DNA of 64,000 bases, taken from positions 3,224,001 through 3,288,000 of the forward strand of contig NZ_FMHY01000002.1 in assembly GCF_900090225.1 (NCBI RefSeq), written 5' to 3'. Source of the stretch: Micromonospora eburnea (GTDB lineage Bacteria; Actinomycetota; Actinomycetes; Mycobacteriales; Micromonosporaceae). Shown here in pieces: positions 45,382 to 54,921 of the stretch. The notes under the pieces are model-generated. The model did not search any database and was not told the origin of the DNA. It saw only the letters and a list, made by a program, of their open reading frames with translations. Made by a program: the position numbers and the translations under genes. Each line of letters begins with the position of its first letter. The stretch's first letter is position 1.

Positions 45382-45411
45382 CGGGCGAGCGCACAGCCTG
45401 CCGTCCTCCGT

Positions 45412-45462
45412 CACCGTGTGGGAGCGAGCCACCTCGAACCGCAGGCTCGCTCCCACACGGTG
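45412..45462 (+). terminator. Strong hairpin terminator after the sugar dehydrogenase
   Basis: Perfect 19-bp stem (CACCGTGTGGGAGCGAGCC and its complement) with a 13-nt loop, 30 bp after the stop. The rest of 45463-45820 has no supportable gene. Confidence 0.8.
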
Positions 45463-45820
45463 GAACTGCCCTGGTCTGCCCTCGTCGCCAGTAGCGCGTA
45501 GCGGCCGGCCGAGGTGACGAAGCAGCTCCAGGCCGCGCCACGAGCCGTTCCCCGACCGAGGGGGTGGACGGCCAGCAGCGGGTCCGTTCCCGCCGTACCC
45601 GCGCCGCGACCGTCACCGCTCCGGTCGCCGGCGGTCCGGGTGCTGTCGATTCCGCCGACCGGGACGGCTTCGTGCGGACCGCCGGGCGGGGATACGGCCG
45701 GCCCGTCGGTGGGTCGGCTCTGGGTGGCACGTCTCGCGACCCACAGACGCACGCAGTCCCCAAGGGGTGGGCCCTGGGGACGAGATGCCGGTCGGGATGT
45801 CTCGCCGGCCGTATGCCGAG

Positions 45821-45849
45821 TGCCGGGTCCGGGGGTACCGGACCCGGCA
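45821..45849 (-). terminator. Hairpin terminator of the second xylanase gene
   Basis: 12-bp stem TGCCGGGTCCGG / CCGGACCCGGCA with a 5-nt loop, 12 bp past the xylanase stop on the minus strand. Confidence 0.75.
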
Positions 45850-45861
45850 CAGCGGGGGTGC

Positions 45862-46949
<1,088 letters not shown>

Positions 46950-47112
46950 GTGCGCCTCCTCTCGTGAGATCGGCCCGAAGGCCAGGACCGCGTGACGCGA
47001 CTCGACGGTGTGGTGGTTCCGCCGACGAGCGAAGCCGGTGGTGGCATGACCTGGAGTCGGGCAGTCGTTGAAGCTCATCAATGCTGGAAGTATTGGTCCA
47101 CCGCAGAGGGTT

Positions 47113-47281
47113 GTCAACAATTTCCGGAAGCCTTGCGAAAGGTCCAATGTCGACTCTGCTTCCTCCGACAAGCCTCTGGCCTGGCGGTCGACCCGGCTGC
47201 TCCGGTGAAAAATCGAGACCCCGGACGGCCGAGGCCTCGCCGTGTGGCCGACTTCAGCGTCAACGTCCCCGAAAGTTTCGG
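47113..47281 (-). promoter_or_regulatory. Xylanase 2 upstream control region
   Basis: GTCAACAATTTCCGGA (47113-47128) and the palindrome CCGAAAGTTTCGG (47269-47281) match blocks upstream of xylanase 1. The 618-bp gap 46950-47567 otherwise contains only promoter sequence for the two divergent genes. Confidence 0.5.
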
Positions 47282-47567
47282 AGACGATCCGGGCCCGCCG
47301 GGACCACCCGCATCCGTGCCTGCTCGCCGGGCGCGGACGCTGATTCGTCCACGAGGCCAGCTCGACGGCGTCCGGTGACCAGACGGCCGACTCCCGGGTG
47401 CCCCACCGCACCCCGGATCCGACCCGCTCATCCAAAAAACAAGGGCCGCACCAACCGGTATGTGTCCGATCACGTACCGCTGTCGGAGTGCTTCCCTGGC
47501 TACTATGAGCGATGTTCCGATCGCGACGGCCGGTCCGATGGACGTCGGCCTCGGGGAGGTGCGCGTG

Positions 47568-50501
47568 ATGCCGACGGGATCCGCCCGCCATCCGTCGCTG
47601 AGCCTTGTGCGAGCTAGGCTGATCACCTCGTTGAACGTACGGCCGCACTCCCTCGGCCTGGTCGTCGCCCCCGCCGGGTCCGGCAAGACCACCCTGCTCG
47701 CCCAGTACGCGGCGAGCGTGGCCGGGCCGGTGGGCTGGTTGCGTACCGTGCCGTCGGACGTGGACCCGGCCCTGCTGTCGTGCCGGATGGACGCGGCGCT
47801 GCCCGACGGCGCCGGCGGGCTGCTGGTCGTTGACGACCTGCATCTGATCGAGGGTTCACCGGGGGAATCCGTGCTGCTGGACCGGGCGCTCGCCCTGACC
47901 CGGGCGGGAGTCCGGGTGCTGATCGGCACCCGCCGCGCCCCGTCGCTGATCCTGGCCCGCCACGAGTTCTCCGACAGCGTCATCATCGACGCCGAGGAGC
48001 TGCGCTTTCGCACCTGGGAGGTCGAACGGCTCCTGCGGGACGTCTACCGGGAGCCGCTGCCCGCAGACGACGTGGCGGCCCTGGCCCGGCGACTCGGGGG
48101 ATGGGCAGCCGGCCTCCAGCTCTACTACCTCTCCACCCGTGGTCAACCGCTGCCCGACCGGCGACGCGCCGTGGCCTCGCTGGCCATGCGTTCGGCGCTG
48201 TCCCGGGACTATCTCACCCGTACGGTGTTGGCGGAGCTGGCTCCGTCCCTGCGCCGGTTCCTCGTTCGCACCTGCGTGTTCGAGGTCCTCACCGCCGAGC
48301 GGTGCGATCGGCTGCTGGGCGGCGGCGACGGGCAGGCCGCGCTGGAGGAGTTGGAACGCCGGCAGGCCTTTACCGTCTCCCACGACGGTGGCCGCTCCTT
48401 CGCGTACCACGAGGTGCTGCGCGCCCACCTGACCACGGCGTTGGTCGAAGAGCTGGGGGAAACCGAGGCCCGGGCCTGGCACGCCCGCGCCGGGCGGCTG
48501 CTCGCCGAGGAGGGTGCGGCGTTGGAAGCGGCCCGGTGCTTCGCCCGGGCCCAGTTGTGGCCGGAGGTGCACCGGCTGCTCGACGCCGCCGGCAGCGCCG
48601 TCGCCGTGCGGGGCCTCGACCCGTGGTCCGACCTGCTGCCGGCCTGGTTCATCGCCGAGGACCCGTGGCTGGTGCTGGCCGACGCCCAGCACCGGATCAA
48701 CGAGGGTCAGTTGGCGGCGGCGGTGCCCCTGCTACGCCGCGCCGAGGCGATGTTCGGCGGAGGTCCGGGCGCCGCCCGCTGCCGGTCGCTGCGCGCCGAC
48801 GTGACGGCCTGGCTGCCGGACGGCCCGCACTGGCGCGGGCACTGGTCCGGCTGGCTGCGCACCGCAACTCGCCGGCACCCGATGGTCGTGGTCGGCGAGG
48901 CGGAACGGCTGACCGGCGCTGAGGATCGCCTGGTCCGTGCGGGCGCGCTGCTGCTGGCCGGCCACGCCGCCGAGGCGCTGCGCGTCCTGGACGGGGCGGG
49001 TCCCGTCGATGCCGGCCTGGTCGGCCTCGCCGGCCAGCTGCTCCGCGCCGCCGTCGCGTTGGCTGGCGGGGATCCGCAGGCGTCCGCCGCCGTCGCCGCC
49101 GTCGGCCTGGCGGCCGACCACGCGGGCCTGCCATGGCTGGCCCGGCTCGCCCGGGCGGTGCCCGCCCTGGCCGGGGCGGAGGCCGACCTCAAGGAGGCGG
49201 CCGCCGTCGTGGAGGAGTGCGACCGGTTGGGAGATCGGTGGGGGGCCCTGCTCGCGGCCGGCTGCGCCGCGCTGGCCCGCTCGATGCGCGGTGGGCCGGA
49301 GATGGCGGAGGCGAGCCAACTACTCGACCGGGCCCGCGAGGTGGACAGCGGGGTGCTCGCCGCCTGGGCACAGTCGCTGCTCGCCCTGGCCGCCGTGCGC
49401 GCCCGGCTGCCGGACGCCGAGGTCGAGGTCCGCCGGGCGGAGGGCACCGCCCGGGGGGCCGGGGTGCCGGGGGCGCGCGTGCTCGCCCTGGCCGCGGGCG
49501 TGCCCGCCGGACCCGGTCGGGCGGTCGCACTCTCCGCCGTGCACTCCGCCGCCGAGCAGGCCGGGCTGCCCCGGGCGGCGGTGGCCGCCTGGCTCACCCC
49601 GGAGGCCCGGCCGTCGCCCGCCACGCCGGACACGGCCGCGCTGACCGTACGCTGTTTCGGCAGCTTCCGGGTCTGCCTGCACGGCGAGCCGCTGAACTGG
49701 TCTCCGCTGCGTCCCCGGGCCCGGGCGGTGGCCCGGATCCTCGCCATGCACGCCGGCCGCGCCGTGCACCGCGACCGCCTTCTCGACGCGCTCTGGCCGG
49801 ACACCGACCCGGCGACGGCCACCCGCACCCTGCATGTCGCCCTGTCCAGTCTGCGTCGGTTCCTCGACACCCACCTGCCCGCCGGCGACGGGGAGACGCT
49901 GCTGCATCGCGACGGGGACGCGTACCTGCTGGCCCTCCCGGCGTACGCGTGGTGTGACGTCACCGAGTTCCGGCGGGCGTTGGAACGGGCGTCCCGGCGT
50001 GGGCCCACCCGCGACCCGGGTGCGCTGGACGACCTGCGGGTGGCGGTGGCCGCGTACACCGGTGAGCTGCTGCCGGAGGACGGCCCGGCGGAGTGGGTGG
50101 TGGCCGAGCGGGAGACCCTGCGCCGGCAGGCGGCGGACGCGGCGGCCCGGCTCGCCGAGGCCGCCCTGCGCGGGGACGACGGCGGGGCCGCCGCCGTGCG
50201 TGGGGCCGGCTCGGTCGAGCCGGCGGTGGCGATGGCGGCCCGCTGCGTCGAGATAGACCCCTGCCACGACGTCGGTTGGCGCCTGCTGATCGCCGCGCAC
50301 GATCGGGCGGGCAATGTCGCCGCCGCCGAACACGCCCGCCGCCGGTACGCCGACGTGCTCGTCTCCCTCGGGCTGGACCCGTCCCTGGTCGCGGGATTCC
50401 CGCCGTCCGCTCCGATCAGCGTCGACCGAAGAATTCCGCTTCCCCGATCGCGACCGACGGGATCAACCCAGGCCCGTACGTCGAGCGGACCACCAGCCTG
50501 A
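47568..50501 (+). CDS. STAND-ATPase/SARP (BTAD) regulator beside the injection system
   Basis: 978 residues from the ATG at 47568, chosen for its GGGGAGG site; 47505 is an upstream alternative. The N-terminal MalT/LAL-like P-loop ATPase has GLVVAPAGSGKTTLLAQYAA (Walker A) and GGLLVVDDLHLI (Walker B). A long helical TPR-like region follows. The C-terminus (about 690-960) is a SARP module: LTVRCFGSFRVCLHGEPLNW, RALARILAMHAG-like winged helix, then BTAD repeats (DVTEFRRALERAS; ARRRYADVLVSLGLDPS). Such regulators often sit next to actinobacterial contractile injection clusters and probably control them. Its last 86 bp overlap the convergent membrane-protein gene. Confidence 0.9.
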   Translation: MPTGSARHPSLSLVRARLITSLNVRPHSLGLVVAPAGSGKTTLLAQYAASVAGPVGWLRTVPSDVDPALLSCRMDAALPDGAGGLLVVDDLHLIEGSPGESVLLDRALALTRAGVRVLIGTRRAPSLILARHEFSDSVIIDAEELRFRTWEVERLLRDVYREPLPADDVAALARRLGGWAAGLQLYYLSTRGQPLPDRRRAVASLAMRSALSRDYLTRTVLAELAPSLRRFLVRTCVFEVLTAERCDRLLGGGDGQAALEELERRQAFTVSHDGGRSFAYHEVLRAHLTTALVEELGETEARAWHARAGRLLAEEGAALEAARCFARAQLWPEVHRLLDAAGSAVAVRGLDPWSDLLPAWFIAEDPWLVLADAQHRINEGQLAAAVPLLRRAEAMFGGGPGAARCRSLRADVTAWLPDGPHWRGHWSGWLRTATRRHPMVVVGEAERLTGAEDRLVRAGALLLAGHAAEALRVLDGAGPVDAGLVGLAGQLLRAAVALAGGDPQASAAVAAVGLAADHAGLPWLARLARAVPALAGAEADLKEAAAVVEECDRLGDRWGALLAAGCAALARSMRGGPEMAEASQLLDRAREVDSGVLAAWAQSLLALAAVRARLPDAEVEVRRAEGTARGAGVPGARVLALAAGVPAGPGRAVALSAVHSAAEQAGLPRAAVAAWLTPEARPSPATPDTAALTVRCFGSFRVCLHGEPLNWSPLRPRARAVARILAMHAGRAVHRDRLLDALWPDTDPATATRTLHVALSSLRRFLDTHLPAGDGETLLHRDGDAYLLALPAYAWCDVTEFRRALERASRRGPTRDPGALDDLRVAVAAYTGELLPEDGPAEWVVAERETLRRQAADAAARLAEAALRGDDGGAAAVRGAGSVEPAVAMAARCVEIDPCHDVGWRLLIAAHDRAGNVAAAEHARRRYADVLVSLGLDPSLVAGFPPSAPISVDRRIPLPRSRPTGSTQARTSSGPPA

Positions 50502-51684
50502 TCCGCGTCACGTTCGACGCCGCCACGTCGAAGTGCTGTTCCCCCGGCTCGTCGCGCAGCTCGATGTCCGTCTTCTGCTGTTTTCCGGCGGCGTCGACGG
50601 TGATGACGGTCAGCCCGCGGGGCCGCCCGGCGGCGAGGAACGCCTGTCGCCGCGGGCTGACGCCGGGGGTGATCACCACGGTGAGCAGCCGTACGGGCTC
50701 GCTGAACCGGCCCTCCACCCAGGCGCCGGCGGCGACCCCGTTCGGCGCCCAGTAACGGTTGGTCGCCCCGTCGGTGAGCCGGGCCGCGCTGCCGCCGGGC
50801 GCCTCCGACGACGCGGTCACCGCTGCCGGGACCAGCGGCACCGGGTCCTGAGTGCGGTCGCGTACCGCCTCCACCACCCGCCGTGCCAGGGGCGGCCCGA
50901 TGACGGCCAGCACCGCGACCAGGCAGAGCGCGAGCACGATCAGCAGGGTCCGGCGGGTCGCCCGGGCTGCGGGGCGGTCGTCCCGCAGCGAACGCCGGCG
51001 GGACGCCCGGCGGCGGAGCCGGTCCCACCAGCGTTGCCACCAGGTACGCCGCGGCGCGGGCCCGGCCGGGGCGGCCAGTTCGGCCCCGCACGAGCGGCAG
51101 AAGCGCCGGCCCGGGGCGTTGTCCACACCGCAGGACGGGCAGGCCGGCCGGGGCTGCGACGGGTGGGGCGGGGCGACCGGGTCCACCGGCTCCGGTTCGT
51201 CGGACGGCAGCCCGTGCCGGTCGGGCCGTCCAGGCTGCCGAGGGGCAGGCTGGACACCCCCGCCGGCCCGGTCGGTCGCCACGGAGCCGTCGGTGGGCTG
51301 GCGGGGCGACACGTCCGGGGCGGGCCGGCCGGTGGTCGCCGCCGCGCTGGCCGGAACACCGGCGCCGACGGCCGGCGGGTGGGGGTCGCTGTCGGCCTCG
51401 GGCTCCGCCGGCCGGTCGGTGGCCCGCCCGGTCTCGGCCTCCCCACCGTCGGTCCGGCCGTCGTCGGGTTGTCCCGCGGTGGCCCCGCCGGTCCGTGGGC
51501 GGCCGTCGAGCGCGCCCGTCCCTGGGCGGCCGTCGGCTGATCCCGTCCCTGGGCGTTCGCCGGCGTCGGCGGGCCGCCCGGTCGACGTCTCGGCCTCCGC
51601 ATCCCAGTGCAGGAACTCGCCGCAGGCACCGCAGAACTGGTCGCCGTCGCCGTTGGTCGCACCGCACTCCGCGCAGAGAATCAT
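50416..51684 (-). CDS. Zinc-ribbon/TM/discoidin-domain membrane protein of the injection system
   Basis: 422 residues from the ATG at 51684 (ATGA overlap with the tail-protein gene). It has two zinc ribbons (Cys4/7/18/21; Cys182/185/196/199) joined by about 155 disordered Pro/Gly/Asp-rich residues. One TM helix follows (about 246-263, LLIVLALCLVAVLAVIG), then an extracytoplasmic F5/8-type (discoidin-like) beta domain (VTASSEAPGGSAARLTDGAT, ending AIGEAEFFGRR). The topology is cytoplasmic ribbons with an outside sugar-binding-like domain. It matches the general layout of the CisA-type membrane attachment protein described for Streptomyces injection systems; this role is inferred. Confidence 0.8.
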   Translation of the reverse strand: MILCAECGATNGDGDQFCGACGEFLHWDAEAETSTGRPADAGERPGTGSADGRPGTGALDGRPRTGGATAGQPDDGRTDGGEAETGRATDRPAEPEADSDPHPPAVGAGVPASAAATTGRPAPDVSPRQPTDGSVATDRAGGGVQPAPRQPGRPDRHGLPSDEPEPVDPVAPPHPSQPRPACPSCGVDNAPGRRFCRSCGAELAAPAGPAPRRTWWQRWWDRLRRRASRRRSLRDDRPAARATRRTLLIVLALCLVAVLAVIGPPLARRVVEAVRDRTQDPVPLVPAAVTASSEAPGGSAARLTDGATNRYWAPNGVAAGAWVEGRFSEPVRLLTVVITPGVSPRRQAFLAAGRPRGLTVITVDAAGKQQKTDIELRDEPGEQHFDVAASNVTRIRLVVRSTYGPGLIPSVAIGEAEFFGRR

Positions 51685-52205
51685 GGCTGCGTCTCCAGGG
51701 TCACCCGAACGTGGGCCGGCACGGCGGACGCCAGGACCTGGCGTACCAGCATCTCGTCGACCTCCCCGCGGATCCGCACCCGGACCTCCGGCGCCTCGTC
51801 GGGCGGTGGCGTGCCGGTCGGTGTCGTCGAGCAGGTAACCGCGCCGCTGTCGACGACCTCCACCTGCGTACCGGTGGCGACCCGCAGCGCCAGCGCGACG
51901 CCACGGGCCGTACCGCGCCAACGGTGCACCTCCACGGCGTGCCGAACGAGGTCCCGGCGTACGTCCAGCGGCCGGTCCCCGTCCCCGGGAGCGGCCACCC
52001 AGCCGGCCAGCCAGTCCACGAAGTCCGGTGGGGCGAGCCCCAGGTCGAAGTAGGCGTCGAGGCAGTCGAGCGTCAGCAGGATCGGTGCCAGCACCTCGTC
52101 CAGGCCGGCGGTGAACCGCTGTGCGAAGTCGTCCTCCAGGTACACCGCCGGCAGTTGCTGCCCGATCGGGTGCGGGCTGACCAGCCCCGGTACGGAACCC
52201 CGCAT
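51681..52205 (-). CDS. Phage tail protein I-like (eCIS baseplate component)
   Basis: 174 residues. It resembles the actinobacterial P2 gpI-related tail family: YLEDDFAQRFTAGLDEVLAP, LDAYFDLGLAPPDFVDWLAG and HRWRGTARGVALALRVATG. In contractile systems this class sits at the baseplate periphery next to baseplate J. It follows that gene by 31 bp and overlaps the membrane-protein gene. Confidence 0.85.
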   Translation of the reverse strand: MRGSVPGLVSPHPIGQQLPAVYLEDDFAQRFTAGLDEVLAPILLTLDCLDAYFDLGLAPPDFVDWLAGWVAAPGDGDRPLDVRRDLVRHAVEVHRWRGTARGVALALRVATGTQVEVVDSGAVTCSTTPTGTPPPDEAPEVRVRIRGEVDEMLVRQVLASAVPAHVRVTLETQP

Positions 52206-52236
52206 GATCCCCTCCTGACCTCGGTGACCCGGCCGC

Positions 52237-54192
52237 TCACCCGGTTACCCGCACCTGGTGGCCGTACGAGAAGGCGAGCGCGTTGACGCCGAGCTCGAGC
52301 CGTTGTACGGCCTCACCGCGTTCCCCGGTGGTCGGGTCGGCCCCGAACAGCCGGACGTCCTCCACCAGGTCGACCCCGTCGACGCGCTGGAGCACCGCGT
52401 ACAACTCACCCGACTGGACCGGCCGGCCGAACGGCCACCCGGCGCCGTCCGGCCCACCCCGCACCGGGTCCAGGTAGTCGTAGAGGGCCCGCAGCGCCCG
52501 ACGGCGCAGGTCGGCGGTGGACGCGGAGGCCCGGGGCCGGGCCCGGACCTGGGCGACCACCGTCACCCCCTGGTAGAACGGCGGCTCCACCAGCACCCGG
52601 GCACCGACGCAGCGGCGCGCGTCGAGGAAGGACCGGATCCGCTCCAGGGTTTCCTCCCGGGGCCGCAGCGCGGCGAACCGGGCCGCGTCGTCGTCGGCGT
52701 CCCGGTGTTCACCCAGCGCGGGCACGACCAGCACCCGCACCGCGGTCGAGTCGCCGCCGGCGGGCACGCAGCGTACCCGCAGCACCTCGGGCGCGGCCTG
52801 GCGGGACAACTGCTCGTAGTCCTCCGCGGTGACCGCCCGTTCCCGGGTCCGCAGGGTCAGCGGCCCCCGCACCGACGTCTCGGCCAGTGACTCGCCGTCG
52901 ACCCCACCGGTGGCCGCCGCCCGGTTGGTCACCGTGGACACGAACGGCACCGGGTCGCGCAGCACGCTCAACGCGCGGGCGGCGACATTGCCCCGCCGGC
53001 CCCCGCCCGTCCGGTACGCCGGGATCCGGATCACCGCTCCCTTCGGCGGCACCGCCCCGTACCGGCGTACCGTGCCGTCGGGCTGCCGCACGGCCGGCCC
53101 GAAGGCGATCTCCCCGCTCGCCCGGTCCACGCACACGTGCCGGTCCTCGGGCCCGGAGTCGGCGAAGCTGGACACCTCCCGCCAGGTCTGCCACCCCTCG
53201 GTCGTGCCCACCTCCACCTCGACCGCGCCGTCGGCCGCCACGATCGGCGCCCGCTGCACCGTGAACCGCTGGCCGGGCACCCCCTCGGACGCGCCGAGGC
53301 TCTCCCCGGCGATCAGCTCCGCGTGGCAGGCCGCCACGGTCCCGCCGATGGTGGCCGCCTCGGCCCGACCCAACCGCGGTGGGGCGTGGAAGTACGGCTG
53401 ACCAGCGGCGGGCTCCCGCAGCCGGCAGCGCAGCCAGCCGGCACGCTGGCGCGCCACCACCGACGCGGCGTGTCCGGCCGGCACGTGCAGCACCACCTCG
53501 CCGGCCCGGTTCAGCGCGCCGGTGCTGTCCCGCTCCACCGGGCACGCCACCCAGCCGTCATCGGTCCACGCCTCCCAGACCAGCGGCGGGTTCGTCGGGT
53601 CCACCCCGCGTCCGGCGACCGCCCAGTCCATGGTGAGCAGCACCGCGCAGCCGGGCACCGGAACGTCGAGTCCGAACAGCACGGCGTCGCCGGCCACCGG
53701 CGGGTCGGCGAACGCCGGCACCCGGTCCGCGCCGCCCAGGTCGCCCGTCCGGTCCGTCGGCTGGCCGCCGGCCGGTACGGTCACCACGCGGACCAATCGG
53801 CACGGCGGCACGGTCAGCTCGTGCAGCGTCTCGAACGTCACCGGCTCGACGTGCTCGGCCCGGACGGTCGCCACGTGTGTTCCGGCGGGGACCACGACCG
53901 GCGCGTCGCGCGGCGCGGAGAGCCAGAACGTCACGTCCGTCGAGGCCACCGCCGGCGGGAACGGCGTGATGCCGAGCAGGTCGAGGAACTTCACGTAGTG
54001 CCGGTCCGGCACCCGGTTGAGCCGGTACAGCAGCTGGTCGACCATGTACGCGAACGTCTCGATCAGGGTCACCCCCGGGTCGGAGACGTTGTGGTCCGTC
54101 CACTCCGGGCAGCGCCGCTGCACCAGGCGTTTCGCGTCGTCCACCAGGTCCTGGAACCGGCGGTCGTCGAGGTGGGGCGCGGGCAGGGCCAT
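52237..54192 (-). CDS. Baseplate J/gp6-like wedge protein (Afp11 type)
   Basis: 651 residues from the ATG at 54192. The N-terminus is typical of putative baseplate assembly proteins: RRCPEWTDHNVSDPGVTLIE, then FAYMVDQLLYRLNRVPDRHY. A long beta-rich middle follows, with the conserved baseplate J core near 470-600 (RERAVTAEDYEQLSRQAAPE; VRVLVVPALGEH). It forms the wedge ring that triggers sheath contraction. ATGA overlap with the gp25 gene. Confidence 0.9.
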   Translation of the reverse strand: MALPAPHLDDRRFQDLVDDAKRLVQRRCPEWTDHNVSDPGVTLIETFAYMVDQLLYRLNRVPDRHYVKFLDLLGITPFPPAVASTDVTFWLSAPRDAPVVVPAGTHVATVRAEHVEPVTFETLHELTVPPCRLVRVVTVPAGGQPTDRTGDLGGADRVPAFADPPVAGDAVLFGLDVPVPGCAVLLTMDWAVAGRGVDPTNPPLVWEAWTDDGWVACPVERDSTGALNRAGEVVLHVPAGHAASVVARQRAGWLRCRLREPAAGQPYFHAPPRLGRAEAATIGGTVAACHAELIAGESLGASEGVPGQRFTVQRAPIVAADGAVEVEVGTTEGWQTWREVSSFADSGPEDRHVCVDRASGEIAFGPAVRQPDGTVRRYGAVPPKGAVIRIPAYRTGGGRRGNVAARALSVLRDPVPFVSTVTNRAAATGGVDGESLAETSVRGPLTLRTRERAVTAEDYEQLSRQAAPEVLRVRCVPAGGDSTAVRVLVVPALGEHRDADDDAARFAALRPREETLERIRSFLDARRCVGARVLVEPPFYQGVTVVAQVRARPRASASTADLRRRALRALYDYLDPVRGGPDGAGWPFGRPVQSGELYAVLQRVDGVDLVEDVRLFGADPTTGERGEAVQRLELGVNALAFSYGHQVRVTG

Positions 54193-54602
54193 CACGGGGC
54201 TCCGGGGTCGTGCGCGGGGATGACGTAGAACGGGAAGACCAGGTTGCGAGGGTCGTTGTCCTGGCGAAGCCGATAGCGGATGTCGATGTGCAGCGTCCCG
54301 CTGGCGACGTCGGCGAAGTCGACCAGCACGTCGTCCAGCTCGATGCGCGGCTCCCACCGTTCCAGCGCCAGCCGCACCTGGTAGGCGATCTGGCCGGCGG
54401 TGGACGGGTCGGCGGGCGCGAACGCCAGCTCGTGGATGGCGCACCCGAACTCGGGCCGGCCCGGCCGCTCACCCGGGGCGGTACCGAGGATCAGCCGGAT
54501 GCTCTCCACCACCTCGCGGTCCCCGCGCACCAGGGCGATCCCGCCGGTCGGCCCGGTACGCAGCGGGAACGCCCAGCCGGTGCCGACGAAGTCCGTGGCC
54601 AT
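54192..54602 (-). CDS. gp25/GPW-like baseplate protein (Afp9 type)
   Basis: 136 residues from the ATG at 54602 (MATDFVGTGWAFPLRTG). GPW_gp25 signature: REVVESIRLILGTAPGERPG, FGCAIHELAFAP, IAYQVRLALERWEPRIELDD, LHIDIRYRLRQDN. The EPRI segment corresponds to the conserved core of T4 gp25, which joins baseplate to sheath. Confidence 0.92.
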   Translation of the reverse strand: MATDFVGTGWAFPLRTGPTGGIALVRGDREVVESIRLILGTAPGERPGRPEFGCAIHELAFAPADPSTAGQIAYQVRLALERWEPRIELDDVLVDFADVASGTLHIDIRYRLRQDNDPRNLVFPFYVIPAHDPGAP

Positions 54603-54607
54603 CCGGG

Positions 54608-54889
54608 TCACCCGCCGATCAGCACGGTCGGGCAGCCGGCGACGATCGGCGCGCCGCAGCCGGCCAGGTCGCCGACGCGGGCGGCCGGCTGGCCGCCGAT
54701 GAGCACCGTGGGGCATCCGGGCGGCAGCAGGGGAGACGGCGGGTGCGGCGGGGTGCCCGGGAAGGCGCACGCGTGCATGGCGCCCACGGTCGCGGCGGGC
54801 TGCTCGCCGATGAGGACGGTGGGTACGCCGGGGCCGCCGACCGTCCCCGGATGGGCGGTGGGGTCGCCGACGCGAGCGGCTGGTGGCAC
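54608..54889 (-). CDS. PAAR-repeat spike tip protein (Afp10 type)
   Basis: 93 residues, Gly/Pro-rich. It has PAAR repeats: PAARVGDPTAHPGTVGGPGV, PTVLIGEQPAATVGAMHACA and GGQPAARVGDLAGCG, with His/Cys metal ligands. It caps the VgrG-like spike to sharpen the injection tip. It lies between the spike and gp25 genes. Confidence 0.92.
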   Translation of the reverse strand: MPPAARVGDPTAHPGTVGGPGVPTVLIGEQPAATVGAMHACAFPGTPPHPPSPLLPPGCPTVLIGGQPAARVGDLAGCGAPIVAGCPTVLIGG

Positions 54890-54921
54890 GGCACTCTCCC
54901 TTCGGTAGCTCTGACGGCTGT

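Noticed and set aside
43768..45456. 562-residue minus-strand open frame
   Set aside because: Antisense shadow of the sugar dehydrogenase gene. No motifs, and it runs through the dehydrogenase terminator.
45463..45820. Open frames on both strands between the two hairpins
   Set aside because: No ribosome-binding site, no motif and unstable frame composition. Treated as intergenic.
48707..51667. 986-residue minus-strand open frame rich in Arg/Ser/Ala
   Set aside because: It spans the regulator gene in antisense and part of the anchor gene in another frame. It is low-complexity output of GC-rich DNA.
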